From assembly GCF_002979415.1 (NCBI RefSeq), contig NZ_PCOT01000031.1:1-49581 (forward strand): a stretch of DNA of 49,581 bases, in the 5' to 3' direction. The position numbers and the translations under genes are program-made. The notes under the pieces were generated by a model. The model had not been told where the DNA came from. It saw only the letters and a list, made by a program, of their open reading frames with translations, and searched no databases. Every line of letters starts with the position of its first letter. Position 1 is the first letter of the stretch. Shown here piece by piece: positions 1 through 7,145 of this stretch. The DNA comes from Microbacterium sp. MYb72. GTDB taxonomy: Bacteria > Actinomycetota > Actinomycetes > Actinomycetales > Microbacteriaceae.

Positions 1-26
1 CGGGCGCGGCCTGCGACCGGGGCGCT

Positions 27-100
27 AAGGGCCTGAGGGCCTGAGGGCCGAGTGCCGGAGAGCTGAGGGCCGAGGGCTGAGGGCTGAGGGCTGAGTGTTG
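27..100. repeat. GGGCTGA-type heptamer tandem repeat
   Basis: This stretch is built from a 7-base unit close to GGGCTGA or GGGCCGA, repeated roughly ten times with small deviations (for example GCTGAGGGCTGAGGGCTGAG near 73-92). It sits upstream of the VOC-family gene and contains no convincing reading frame. It looks like a slippage-prone minisatellite. The rest of positions 1-222 shows nothing else I can name. Confidence 0.7.
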
Positions 101-222
101 GAGGGGCGATGCGGCGTCGGATGCACGGTCAGTGGAGGCGCGCGGAAGGGGGTGTCGCTATGTCGGAGGCCCCGCGTACCTTGGTCGCAGGCGGGAGATG
201 CCCGCGATGGAGGGTGTGTGCG

Positions 223-612
223 ATGACCTGGAAGATCGAGCTCATCTTCGTGCCGGTGACCGATGTCGACCGCGCGAAGGACTTCTACACGAAGATCGGC
301 TTCAATCCCGACCACGATCAGGTGCCCTACGAGGGGCTTCGGTTCGTGCAGATGACCCCTCCGGGGTCGGCCTGCTCGATCGCCTTCGGCACCGGTCTCG
401 ACATCCCGCTCGAGCCGGGGCAGCAGAAGACGATCCAGGTGGTCGTCCCGAACGCCGACGAGGCGAAGGCGCAGCTAGAAGCCGTCGGCGTCGCGACGCG
501 CGGCGTCGAAGACCTCGGCTGGGGTCGCTTCGTCTGGTTCGACGACCCCGACGGCAACACGTGGACCCTGCAGGAGCTGCCCGACTACGCGGCGGCGAAC
601 CAGCAGGCCTGA
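223..612 (+). CDS. VOC-family (glyoxalase/bleomycin-resistance-like) protein
   Basis: A 129-residue single-domain protein of the vicinal-oxygen-chelate superfamily. The N-terminal strand (IELIFVPVTDVDRAKDFYT) and the C-terminal FVWFDDPDGNTWTLQE motif are characteristic of the two beta-alpha-beta-beta-beta modules. Members bind a metal and act as dioxygenases, isomerases or drug-binding proteins, and the substrate cannot be told here. I chose ATG 223 because GGAGGG lies 8 bases upstream and the domain begins immediately; an in-frame ATG at 109 would add 38 low-complexity residues encoded by repeat-like DNA. It appears monocistronic and is followed by a strong hairpin at 672-712. Confidence 0.85.
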   Translation: MTWKIELIFVPVTDVDRAKDFYTKIGFNPDHDQVPYEGLRFVQMTPPGSACSIAFGTGLDIPLEPGQQKTIQVVVPNADEAKAQLEAVGVATRGVEDLGWGRFVWFDDPDGNTWTLQELPDYAAANQQA

Positions 613-671
613 GCGCAGCCGCGGCGGCCCGATGCGGTTCGTCCCCTGTTGAAGGGGTGTTCGAACCGGTT

Positions 672-712
672 GACCTCTGCGGTCCAGTGAGCAGTTCCGG
701 ACTGCAGAGGTC
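672..712. terminator. 14-bp stem hairpin, likely terminator of the VOC gene
   Basis: Bases 672-685 (GACCTCTGCGGTCC) pair with 699-712 (GGACTGCAGAGGTC) over 14 positions with one G-T wobble and a 13-base loop. It lies 60 bases after the VOC stop codon. There is no T-tract, which is common for high-GC actinobacterial terminators. It also marks the left edge of the 16-bp repeat region. Confidence 0.5.
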
Positions 713-718
713 ATCCGA

Positions 719-957
719 CCGACTCAGCCGAGGCTCGACCTCAGTCGAGGGCCGATTCAGTCGATGATGGATCGAAGCCGAGGCTCGACCTCAGTCGAAG
801 GCCGACCTCAGTCGAGGATGGAGCTCAGTCGAGGACCGATCGCGGCCGAGGACCGATTCAGTCGAGGACTGACTCAGTCGGGGACTGACTCAGCCGAGGA
901 CCGACTCAACCGAGGACCGACTCAACCGCGCGTCGATCTCAGTCGAGAATTGACTCG
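719..957. repeat. Degenerate 16-bp minisatellite, consensus ACTCAGTCGAGGACCG
   Basis: The gene-free stretch 613-938 is dominated by this array. About a dozen copies of a CAGTCGA/CAGCCGA/CAACCGA core occur. From 856 to 935 five units follow each other with exact 16-base period (856, 872, 888, 904, 920), and a sixth, 17-base unit starts at 936. The left half (719-855) has the same core with variable spacing. The core CCTCAGTCGAGG can form a small hairpin (CCTC/GAGG). The last unit overlaps the stop codon of the downstream minus-strand gene (TGA at 939-941). No reading frame here is credible. Confidence 0.8.
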
Positions 958-1493
958 AGCAGCTCGGACTCATCGGAGTGGATCATCTGCATGAAGGGCA
1001 GGAGCACGGTCACGGCGAAGAGCGTGGAGGCCGGGTCCGCGATCATGCCCTCCGGATCTGCGTCGATCGTGACCGTTCCGCTCAGGTCGTCGATGTTCCA
1101 GCGTGCGGCGAGGGCGCCATCGACCTTGACCTCGACCGAGTCGTCCCAGTCCTGTCGGGCGAGGTAGTCGCGGCCGTCGATCCTTCCGTCCACCGCGAAG
1201 TAGAGCAGGTTCTCGCCGAGCCGGTCGCTCAGCCGGTCCTCGCGATCGTCTCGGCGCACCAGGTAGTCAGGACGTACGAGCCGCTTGAGCCAGGACCGGC
1301 TGAAGCTGCCGATCCCCACTGTCGTCGGCGTCGCGCCCTCCGGCTCGAAACAGAACGTCCCTGCCGTCTCGGCTCCGTTGATCGTGCCTCGGCTGATCGT
1401 CCCGACGAGGGCGCCGGTCTCCGTGCGGACCTCGATCGCCTTCATCGTGGTGATGAGCGTGCTCAGGACGCTGGGGCGGAACACGTAGCGCAT
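939..1493 (-). CDS. Hypothetical protein, 184 residues
   Basis: I do not recognise this family with certainty. The protein is acidic toward its C-terminus and mixed beta-rich, with no signal peptide. The C-terminal segment FAVTVLLPFMQMI is hydrophobic and followed by SDESELLESILD. The overall pattern (a beta-rich core followed by a single hydrophobic C-terminal helix) resembles LURP-one/Tubby-C-like proteins, but this is a weak impression. The final codons (SILD plus stop) are encoded inside the last unit of the 16-bp repeat array, so the array probably expanded from or into the 3' end. The region upstream of the start is a 51-bp repeat copy. Confidence 0.6.
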   Translation of the reverse strand: MRYVFRPSVLSTLITTMKAIEVRTETGALVGTISRGTINGAETAGTFCFEPEGATPTTVGIGSFSRSWLKRLVRPDYLVRRDDREDRLSDRLGENLLYFAVDGRIDGRDYLARQDWDDSVEVKVDGALAARWNIDDLSGTVTIDADPEGMIADPASTLFAVTVLLPFMQMIHSDESELLESILD

Positions 1494-1502
1494 GCTTCAT
1501 CT

Positions 1503-1605
1503 CACCATGCGGACCGCGACCTGCGTCGGCGACCTCGGGAGTTCACGGATGATCACCATGCGGAACGCGACCTGAGTCGGCGACCTCAGGAGTTTACGCG
1601 GATGA
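1503..1605. repeat. Two-copy 51-bp tandem direct repeat
   Basis: Bases 1503-1553 and 1554-1605 are two imperfect copies of a 51-base unit starting CACCATGCGGAnCGCGACCTG and ending in GGATGAT. They differ at only a few positions. Each copy contains the near-palindrome CCTGnGTCGGCGACCTCnGG; in the second copy CCTGAG/CTCAGG pair perfectly around an 8-base loop. The second copy encodes the last residues and stop (1586-1588) of the neighbouring ThDP enzyme gene. The first ends 10 bases from the start codon of the hypothetical gene. Confidence 0.8.
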
Positions 1606-3508
1606 TCTCCTGCTGGTACGGCGCGATGACGTCGCCCGAGATCCGCAGGTCGAGGAGCAGGAAGCGGCGGCTGGCCGCATCCTCCCGCGCCCACTCGCCG
1701 AGACGGTCGAGGTCGGCGAGGGTGCGCACCACGACGCCCTCGGCGCCGACGGCCGCGCCGAACGCCGCGAAGTCGACCTCCGGGATGCGCATCGGCCCCT
1801 CGGCGAGGCCCTTCAGCCCGTAGAGGTTCACCTCGGCGCCGTAGGCGGCATCGTTCCAGATCACGGCGATGCCCCGTCCGGCCGCCGCGCGCACAGCGGA
1901 CTCGAGGTCGGCGATCGCCATGAGGCCACCGCCGTCACCGCTCGTGAGCACGACGGTCGACTCCCGGCGCGCGAGCGCGGCGCCGACGACGCTCGGCCAG
2001 CCCTGACCGATCGACTGGAAGGCGGTGCCGACCATCATCATGCGGTCGGGAGCAGCGACAGGCCAGTACATGTTCGCCCATCCGATGAAGTGGCCGCCGT
2101 CGGACACGACCACGCGGTCCTCCGGCAGCAGCTCGGCGATGCGTCGTGCCGCCGAGCGGGGGTCGAGCCGTCCGTCCGGGGCGAGGTCGTCGCCGGTCTC
2201 GTATGCGCGCGAGCCGGCCACGTCGACCGTCTCCCGCCAGGGACGGGCGGGCACGACACTAGGCACGGCTTCGGATGCGGCGCTGGGCACGGCTTCGGAT
2301 GTGACACCGAGCTCGGCATCGGGCGCGGCTTCGGATGCAACACCGGGCATGGCTTCGGATGTCGGCACTGACACGCCGCGCGCATCGAGGGCTCGCCCGG
2401 CGTGTCCTGCCTCTGCTCCGACGCTGTGCTCGGCAGGCACGGCGGCCTCTTCTCCGACGCTGTGCCCGGCAGGCCCGGCAGGCCCGGCGGCCTCTTCTCC
2501 GACGCTGTGCCCGGCAGACGTGGCGGATGCCGCGGCCACGCGCGTCACGAGCTCCTCCGCCGCGACGCGGGCGTCGGCCCGCACGAAGCCGCCGACGTGC
2601 GGGTGGGTGGCCGCGGGGGCGGTGTCGATCTGGAAGACGCGGGTTCCGGGCGCGAACAGCTCGCCGAAGCGCATCGTGAACTGGTTCAGCGACGCGCCGA
2701 AGACCACGGCGACGTCGGCGGTGCGGACGAGCTCCATGGCTCCGTCGGCGCCGAAGCCGCCGGTCACGCCCAGGTCGTACTGCGTCTCGGGGAAGACGCC
2801 GCGGCCGAGCGCCGACGAGGCGGTCAGCGCTCCGGTGAGGGCGGCGAGCTCGCCGAGCGCTGAACCGGCGCCGGCCAGCCAGGCGCCGCGCCCCGCGAGC
2901 AGGAACGGGCGCTCGGCGCCGCGCAGGGCGTGCGCGATCTCATCGAGCATCCCCTCGGCGAACTCACCGCGCGGAGCGAGCGGCGCGGGGATGCGCGGAG
3001 ACGGTGCCGGCGGCACATCGCCGGCCTCGAGGGCGGCGACGTCGTAGGGGATCGCGAGCACCACGGGCACGCGGTAGGTCAGGGCGTGCTCGATCGCGAT
3101 GACGGTGGTGGCGGCGGCATCCGCCCGTCCGACCGTATAGGTGCGGGCGCCAACGGCAGAGGCGAGCGCGATCTGGTCGACGTCCCACGGACGAGGGCCG
3201 GAGGTGGGCTCGTCGCCGACGACGAGCACGAGCGGCACGTGCGCCTGCACGGCCTCAGCCAGAGCGGTCAGCGTGTTGGTGAAGCCGGCGCCGTACGTCG
3301 AGGTGCCGGCGGCGATGCGCCCCGAGGCGCGGAAGTGCGCGTCGGCGGCCACGACGGCGCCCTGCTCGTGGCGGACGGCTGTGAAGACGGCATCCGTCTG
3401 GGTCTCGATGGCGTCGAGGAAGTAGGCGTTGCCGTTGCCCATCACGCCGAAGACGGCGTCGATGTGCTGGGCGAGGGTGAGGGCGACGTGCGCGGAGACG
3501 GTGGGCAT
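1586..3508 (-). CDS. ThDP-dependent enzyme, acetolactate-synthase-like
   Basis: A 640-residue protein with the three-domain layout of the acetolactate synthase/benzoylformate decarboxylase family. The N-terminal pyrimidine-binding domain has the conserved catalytic Glu (RHEQGAVVAAD, about residue 48). A central Rossmann-like domain spans roughly 190-330. The C-terminal pyrophosphate-binding domain carries the ThDP motif GDGGG...NDAAYG. Between the central and C-terminal domains (about residues 325-420) is a roughly 95-residue low-complexity linker made of GHSVGEEA-like and TSEAVPS-like repeats, unusual for this family, which normally runs 540-600 residues. The reaction cannot be assigned; no acetolactate synthase small subunit or branched-chain gene is adjacent. 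It is transcribed alone and divergently from the ATP-grasp operon. Confidence 0.8.
   Translation of the reverse strand: MPTVSAHVALTLAQHIDAVFGVMGNGNAYFLDAIETQTDAVFTAVRHEQGAVVAADAHFRASGRIAAGTSTYGAGFTNTLTALAEAVQAHVPLVLVVGDEPTSGPRPWDVDQIALASAVGARTYTVGRADAAATTVIAIEHALTYRVPVVLAIPYDVAALEAGDVPPAPSPRIPAPLAPRGEFAEGMLDEIAHALRGAERPFLLAGRGAWLAGAGSALGELAALTGALTASSALGRGVFPETQYDLGVTGGFGADGAMELVRTADVAVVFGASLNQFTMRFGELFAPGTRVFQIDTAPAATHPHVGGFVRADARVAAEELVTRVAAASATSAGHSVGEEAAGPAGPAGHSVGEEAAVPAEHSVGAEAGHAGRALDARGVSVPTSEAMPGVASEAAPDAELGVTSEAVPSAASEAVPSVVPARPWRETVDVAGSRAYETGDDLAPDGRLDPRSAARRIAELLPEDRVVVSDGGHFIGWANMYWPVAAPDRMMMVGTAFQSIGQGWPSVVGAALARRESTVVLTSGDGGGLMAIADLESAVRAAAGRGIAVIWNDAAYGAEVNLYGLKGLAEGPMRIPEVDFAAFGAAVGAEGVVVRTLADLDRLGEWAREDAASRRFLLLDLRISGDVIAPYQQEIIRVNS
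2250..2535. repeat. In-frame minisatellite inside the ThDP-enzyme gene
   Basis: Two adjacent repeat families lie inside the gene. Bases about 2264-2370 hold four to five units of a 24-27 base element with the core GGCTTCGGATG. Bases about 2410-2520 hold three units with the core CTCTTCTCCGACGCTGTGC. All units keep the reading frame, giving TSEA- and HSVGEEA-type peptide repeats. Copy number is likely to vary between strains. Confidence 0.8.
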
Positions 3509-3671
3509 GCGAAAGCCTTTCGAGACAGGGACGGAGGATGCTGTTCCGTATGTGTCTCGCCCCCGCTGCGATGCGGGGTGCTTCGTGCCTCTTTTTCAGG
3601 CACCGGCCTCGTCAGAGCCGGACCCGTCGATTCTAGCGCGAGAGGGCCCGACTCGGCGCCGTCTCGCGACC

Positions 3672-3687
3672 GTAACATCGCGGAAAC
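3672..3687 (+). promoter_or_regulatory. GlnR-box-like site GTAAC-n6-GAAAC
   Basis: The sequence GTAAC at 3672-3676, six bases, then GAAAC at 3683-3687 is an exact match to the a/b half-box pair (GTnAC-n6-GAAAC) described for the actinobacterial nitrogen regulator GlnR. It is 22 bases upstream of the ATP-grasp start codon. Only one pair is visible and it is closer to the start codon than a usual activator site. The same bases also form a short hairpin CGCGG-AAA-CCGCG (3679-3691), so the match could be fortuitous. Confidence 0.4.
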
Positions 3688-3709
3688 CGCGACGCGGAAG
3701 CATGCGGTC

Positions 3710-5383
3710 ATGGAGTCGCTGTTCAACGGATACACCTCACGACGGAGCGCGGTGCGGACCGGGCCTGGACCCTGGGACGAGATGTTCCCGGCTGCGCCGG
3801 ACGGAGAGGTGCGCGGCCCCTATCGGGATCTGTACCCGGCTCTGGCCGGTATGGATGACAACGAGCTGCGGGCCCGCACGGATGCGCTCGCCAGCAGCTA
3901 CCTCGCCCAGGGCGTGACCTTCGACTTCGCGGGGGAGGAACGCCCGTTCCCGCTCGACGTGGTGCCGCGCGTGGTCGCGGCGGACGACTGGCTCTACGTC
4001 GAATCCGGTGTGAAGCAGCGGGTCAGGGCGCTGGAGGCGTTCCTCGCCGACGTCTACGGCCCGCAGCTCGCCGTGCAGGACGGGGTCATCCCGGCATCCC
4101 TCATCAGCTCCTCCTCGCACTTCCACCGTCAGGCGGCGGGCATCGTCGGGGCGAACGGCGTGCGCATCCACGTCGCCGGGATCGACGTCATCCGCGATGA
4201 GGCCGGGGCGTGGAGGGTGCTCGAGGACAACGTCCGCGTGCCGAGCGGCGTCAGCTACGTCCTCGCGAACCGGCGGGTCATGGCGCAGACCCTGCCCGAG
4301 CTGTTCACCAGCCTCCGCGTGCGGCCCGTCGTCGACTACCCGGGGCGCCTGCTGCAGGCGCTGCGTGCGGCCGCGCCCGAGGGCGTCGATCACCCGAACG
4401 TCGTGGTGCTGACCCCGGGAGTGCACAACTCGGCCTACTACGAGCACACCCTTCTCGCGCGGATGATGGGCGTCGAGCTCGTCGAGGGGCGTGACCTCTT
4501 CTGCTCTGGCGGACGGGTCTGGATGCACACGACCGCAGGCCCCACGCGTGTCGACGTGATCTACCGACGCGTGGATGACGAGTATCTCGATCCGCAGCAC
4601 TTCCGCCCCGATTCGGTGCTCGGCGCCCCGGGGCTCATGCTGGCGTCGCGGCTCGGCACCGTCACCATCGCGAACGCGGTGGGCAACGGCGTCGCCGACG
4701 ACAAGCTCGTCTACACGTACGTCCCGGCCCTGATCCGGTACTACCTGGGTGAGGACCCCATCATCCCCAACGTCGACACCTGGCGGCTGGAGGAGCCCGC
4801 CGCTCTGGAGGAGGTGCTGGATCGGCTCGACGAGCTCGTGGTGAAGCCGGTCGACGGGTCAGGGGGCAAGGGGCTCGTCGTCGGGCCTGATGCCTCCCGC
4901 GCCACGCTGGAGGAGCTGCGCCGCACCCTCCTCGCGGACCCCCGCGGGTGGATCGCTCAGCCGGTGGTGCAGCTCTCCACGATCCCGACGCTCGTCGAAG
5001 ACGGGTTCCGTCCGCGGCACGTCGATCTGCGCCCCTTCGCGGTGAACGACGGCGACGATGTGTGGGTGCTCCCCGGCGGACTGACGAGGGTCGCCCTGCC
5101 GGAGGGGCAGCTCGTGGTGAACTCCAGTCAGGGCGGCGGCTCCAAGGACACGTGGGTGCTCGACCCCTCGCTGTTCACCGGGCCGACGACGCTCGCCGGG
5201 GCACCGGACCCGGCATCCGACGAGGTCTCGCTCGCCACCGGAGCGATCGCCGTGGTCGCGCCTCCCCGCGAGGACCCGCACCCTCCGTTCCTCTCGTCCC
5301 CGCAGGACGAGGACGTCGAGGCGCGGCACCACCAGCAGCAGCAGCAACAACAACAGCAACAGCAGGGAGGTGCGTCGTGCTGA
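3710..5383 (+). CDS. Circularly permuted ATP-grasp protein (COG2308 type)
   Basis: A 557-residue ATP-grasp ligase of the circularly permuted family (former DUF404/DUF407). The early region (YRDLYPALAGM, then FPLDVVPRV) matches the family start, and the ATP-binding element VVKPVDGSGGKGLVVG lies near residue 380. Family members are predicted to make peptide bonds, adding amino acids to a small molecule or protein with ATP. The gene is followed by alpha-E and transglutaminase genes with overlapping ends, the conserved trio known from many bacteria and mycobacteria. ATG 3710 fits the family N-terminus; its ribosome binding site (GGAAG) is weak. The protein ends in 11 consecutive glutamines (5333-5365), an unusual tail. 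In mycobacteria the ATP-grasp and alpha-E parts can be one polypeptide; here they are separate. Confidence 0.9.
   Translation: MESLFNGYTSRRSAVRTGPGPWDEMFPAAPDGEVRGPYRDLYPALAGMDDNELRARTDALASSYLAQGVTFDFAGEERPFPLDVVPRVVAADDWLYVESGVKQRVRALEAFLADVYGPQLAVQDGVIPASLISSSSHFHRQAAGIVGANGVRIHVAGIDVIRDEAGAWRVLEDNVRVPSGVSYVLANRRVMAQTLPELFTSLRVRPVVDYPGRLLQALRAAAPEGVDHPNVVVLTPGVHNSAYYEHTLLARMMGVELVEGRDLFCSGGRVWMHTTAGPTRVDVIYRRVDDEYLDPQHFRPDSVLGAPGLMLASRLGTVTIANAVGNGVADDKLVYTYVPALIRYYLGEDPIIPNVDTWRLEEPAALEEVLDRLDELVVKPVDGSGGKGLVVGPDASRATLEELRRTLLADPRGWIAQPVVQLSTIPTLVEDGFRPRHVDLRPFAVNDGDDVWVLPGGLTRVALPEGQLVVNSSQGGGSKDTWVLDPSLFTGPTTLAGAPDPASDEVSLATGAIAVVAPPREDPHPPFLSSPQDEDVEARHHQQQQQQQQQQQGGASC
5333..5365 (+). 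repeat. CAG/CAA polyglutamine tract
   Basis: Eleven successive CAG or CAA codons encode the end of the ATP-grasp protein, immediately followed by GGGAGGTG, which serves as ribosome binding site for the alpha-E gene. Slippage here would change the glutamine count or frame, and could alter the overlap with the next gene. Confidence 0.9.
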
Positions 5384-6303
5384 GCCGCATCGCCGAGGCG
5401 CTGTTCTGGATCGGCCGCTACGTCGAGCGCGCCGACGGCACCGCCCGCATCCTGGACGTGCACCTGCAGCTGCTGCTGGAGGATCCCTGGGTCGAGGAAG
5501 ACACGGCGTGCCGTGCGCTCCTGTCGGTCATGGGCACCAGCGCCGAGCCGGACGTCGTGCTGAGCCGCGACGACGTCGTGCGCCTGCTCGCCCTCGACAG
5601 GGAGCACACCGCATCCATCGCGCACTCGATCGCCTCCGCTCGGGAGAACGCGCGGCGCGCCAGGGAGATCATCTCCACCGACCTGTGGGAGACGCTCAAC
5701 GAGTCCAACGCGCGGATGCCGCGGCGCATCGCCTCCGACAAGACCCACCCGTTCTTCCGCTGGGTGCGCGACCGCTCCGCCCTCGCGTTCGGGGTGGTGG
5801 ACTCCTCGACCAGCCGCGACGAGGCCTGGCACTTCTTCGTGCTCGGACGGTCGATCGAACGCGCCGACATGACCGCACGGCTCCTCGCCACCCGGTCGCT
5901 CACGGACGCCGCCGGACCCAGCTGGACGACCCTGCTGCGCAGCTGCGGGGCGTACGAGGCGCACCTCCGGAGTCACAGGGCGATGCCGACCGCGGCGTCC
6001 GCCCTCGAGTTCCTGCTGGTGGATCGGCTGTTCCCTCGTTCGGTGCTGTCGAGCATCCTGCAGGCCGAGGACTGTCTGCGCGGCATCGACCCGGCCGGCG
6101 CGTTCGGAGCACCCGACCGCGCGCACCGCGTGCTCGGACGGATGCGGTCGGAGCTGGAGTACCGGCCGATCGGCGACATCGTGCATCGCCTGTCGGAGAG
6201 CATGGAAGAGGTGCAGGTGGGGATGTCGATGGCGAGCGACGCGATCAGGGAGCGCTACTTCCCGTCGATCGCGATGCCGGTGTGGATCGGAGAAGCGCTG
6301 TGA
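5377..6303 (+). CDS. Alpha-E domain protein (COG2307 type)
   Basis: A 308-residue all-helical alpha-E protein. Its N-terminus LSRIAEALFWIGRYVERADGT is diagnostic: family members begin with an LSR.A..LYWmgRY.ERAe motif, and the second ERADMTARLL copy near residue 165 shows the internal repeat. Biochemical function is unknown; the family is always found with circularly permuted ATP-grasp and transglutaminase proteins and is thought to work with them. GTG 5377 is chosen because GGGAGG lies just upstream and the family motif begins at residue 2. The start overlaps the ATP-grasp stop by 7 bases, implying translational coupling. Confidence 0.9.
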   Translation: MLSRIAEALFWIGRYVERADGTARILDVHLQLLLEDPWVEEDTACRALLSVMGTSAEPDVVLSRDDVVRLLALDREHTASIAHSIASARENARRAREIISTDLWETLNESNARMPRRIASDKTHPFFRWVRDRSALAFGVVDSSTSRDEAWHFFVLGRSIERADMTARLLATRSLTDAAGPSWTTLLRSCGAYEAHLRSHRAMPTAASALEFLLVDRLFPRSVLSSILQAEDCLRGIDPAGAFGAPDRAHRVLGRMRSELEYRPIGDIVHRLSESMEEVQVGMSMASDAIRERYFPSIAMPVWIGEAL

Positions 6304-7145
6304 GCCGGCTGCGGATCGTGCACAGGACCGGGTTCCGTTACGAGAAGCCGGCCACCGCGTCGTACAACGAGGCGCGGATGCTCCCGCATTCGCGCGACGG
6401 GCAGTTCGTGCTGCAGGCGAACCTGGAGATCACGCCGACCGCCACCCAGCACTCCTACGCGGACTACTGGGACACGAGGGTCTCCACGTTCGAGGTGCTC
6501 ACGCCTCACCAGCTGCTGTCGGTCACTGCGACGAGCGTGGTAGACGTGCGGCCCGCTCCGGCTGCGGCGGCCTCGATCGACTGGGACGAGCTGTCCGCCC
6601 GCATCCCGCTGTCGCTCGCGCTCGCCGAGTGCGTGGCGCAGACGCCGGCGACCGAACCCGATGACGAGATGCGCGACCTGGCCCTGCGCATCGAGGCGGA
6701 GGGCGGCGACGTCGACGAGACGGCCTTCGAGATCTGCCGGACGGTCGGGGAGGCGATGGAGTACCGGCGAGGGGTGACCGGGGTGACCTCCACGGCGCGC
6801 GACGCCTGGCCGACGCGTTCGGGGGTGTGCCAGGACATCGCCCACGTCGCACTCGGGGTGCTGCGAGCGGCCGGCATCCCCGCGCGGTACGTGTCCGGGT
6901 ACCTGCACCCCGACCCCTCAGCGGGGATCGGGCAGCCGGTGATCGGCGAGTCGCACGCCTGGGTGGAGTGGTACTCGGGACGGTGGCGCGGATACGACCC
7001 GACCAACCTCGTCGAGATCGGGGAGTCTCACGTGTACGTGGGGCACGGTCGCGACTACGGCGACGTGGCTCCGCTGCGCGGGGTCTACGCGGGGCCGAGC
7101 GCCTCGGAGCTCTTCGTCTCCGTCGAGATCACCCGGCTCGAGTGA
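6300..7145 (+). CDS. Transglutaminase-like cysteine peptidase
   Basis: A 281-residue protein with an N-terminal beta-rich transglutaminase-associated domain (RIVHRTGFRYEKPATASYNEAR) and a transglutaminase core. The catalytic triad is visible: Cys in GVCQDIAH, His in GESHAWVEW and Asp in RGYDPTN. Family members cleave or form amide bonds. GTG 6300 overlaps the alpha-E stop by four bases (GTGA). With its two upstream neighbours it forms a predicted peptide synthesis and peptide editing system. The 3' end overlaps the end of the convergent glutamine amidotransferase gene by 17 bases. Confidence 0.92.
   Translation: MSRLRIVHRTGFRYEKPATASYNEARMLPHSRDGQFVLQANLEITPTATQHSYADYWDTRVSTFEVLTPHQLLSVTATSVVDVRPAPAAAASIDWDELSARIPLSLALAECVAQTPATEPDDEMRDLALRIEAEGGDVDETAFEICRTVGEAMEYRRGVTGVTSTARDAWPTRSGVCQDIAHVALGVLRAAGIPARYVSGYLHPDPSAGIGQPVIGESHAWVEWYSGRWRGYDPTNLVEIGESHVYVGHGRDYGDVAPLRGVYAGPSASELFVSVEITRLE

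Noticed and set aside
719..957. CRISPR-like array
   Set aside because: Units are contiguous 16-base repeats without unique spacers and no cas genes are present.
764..994. Open frame translating the 16-bp repeats into an Arg/Ser-rich peptide
   Set aside because: It is only the translation of the minisatellite, has no ribosome binding site and overlaps the real gene on the other strand.
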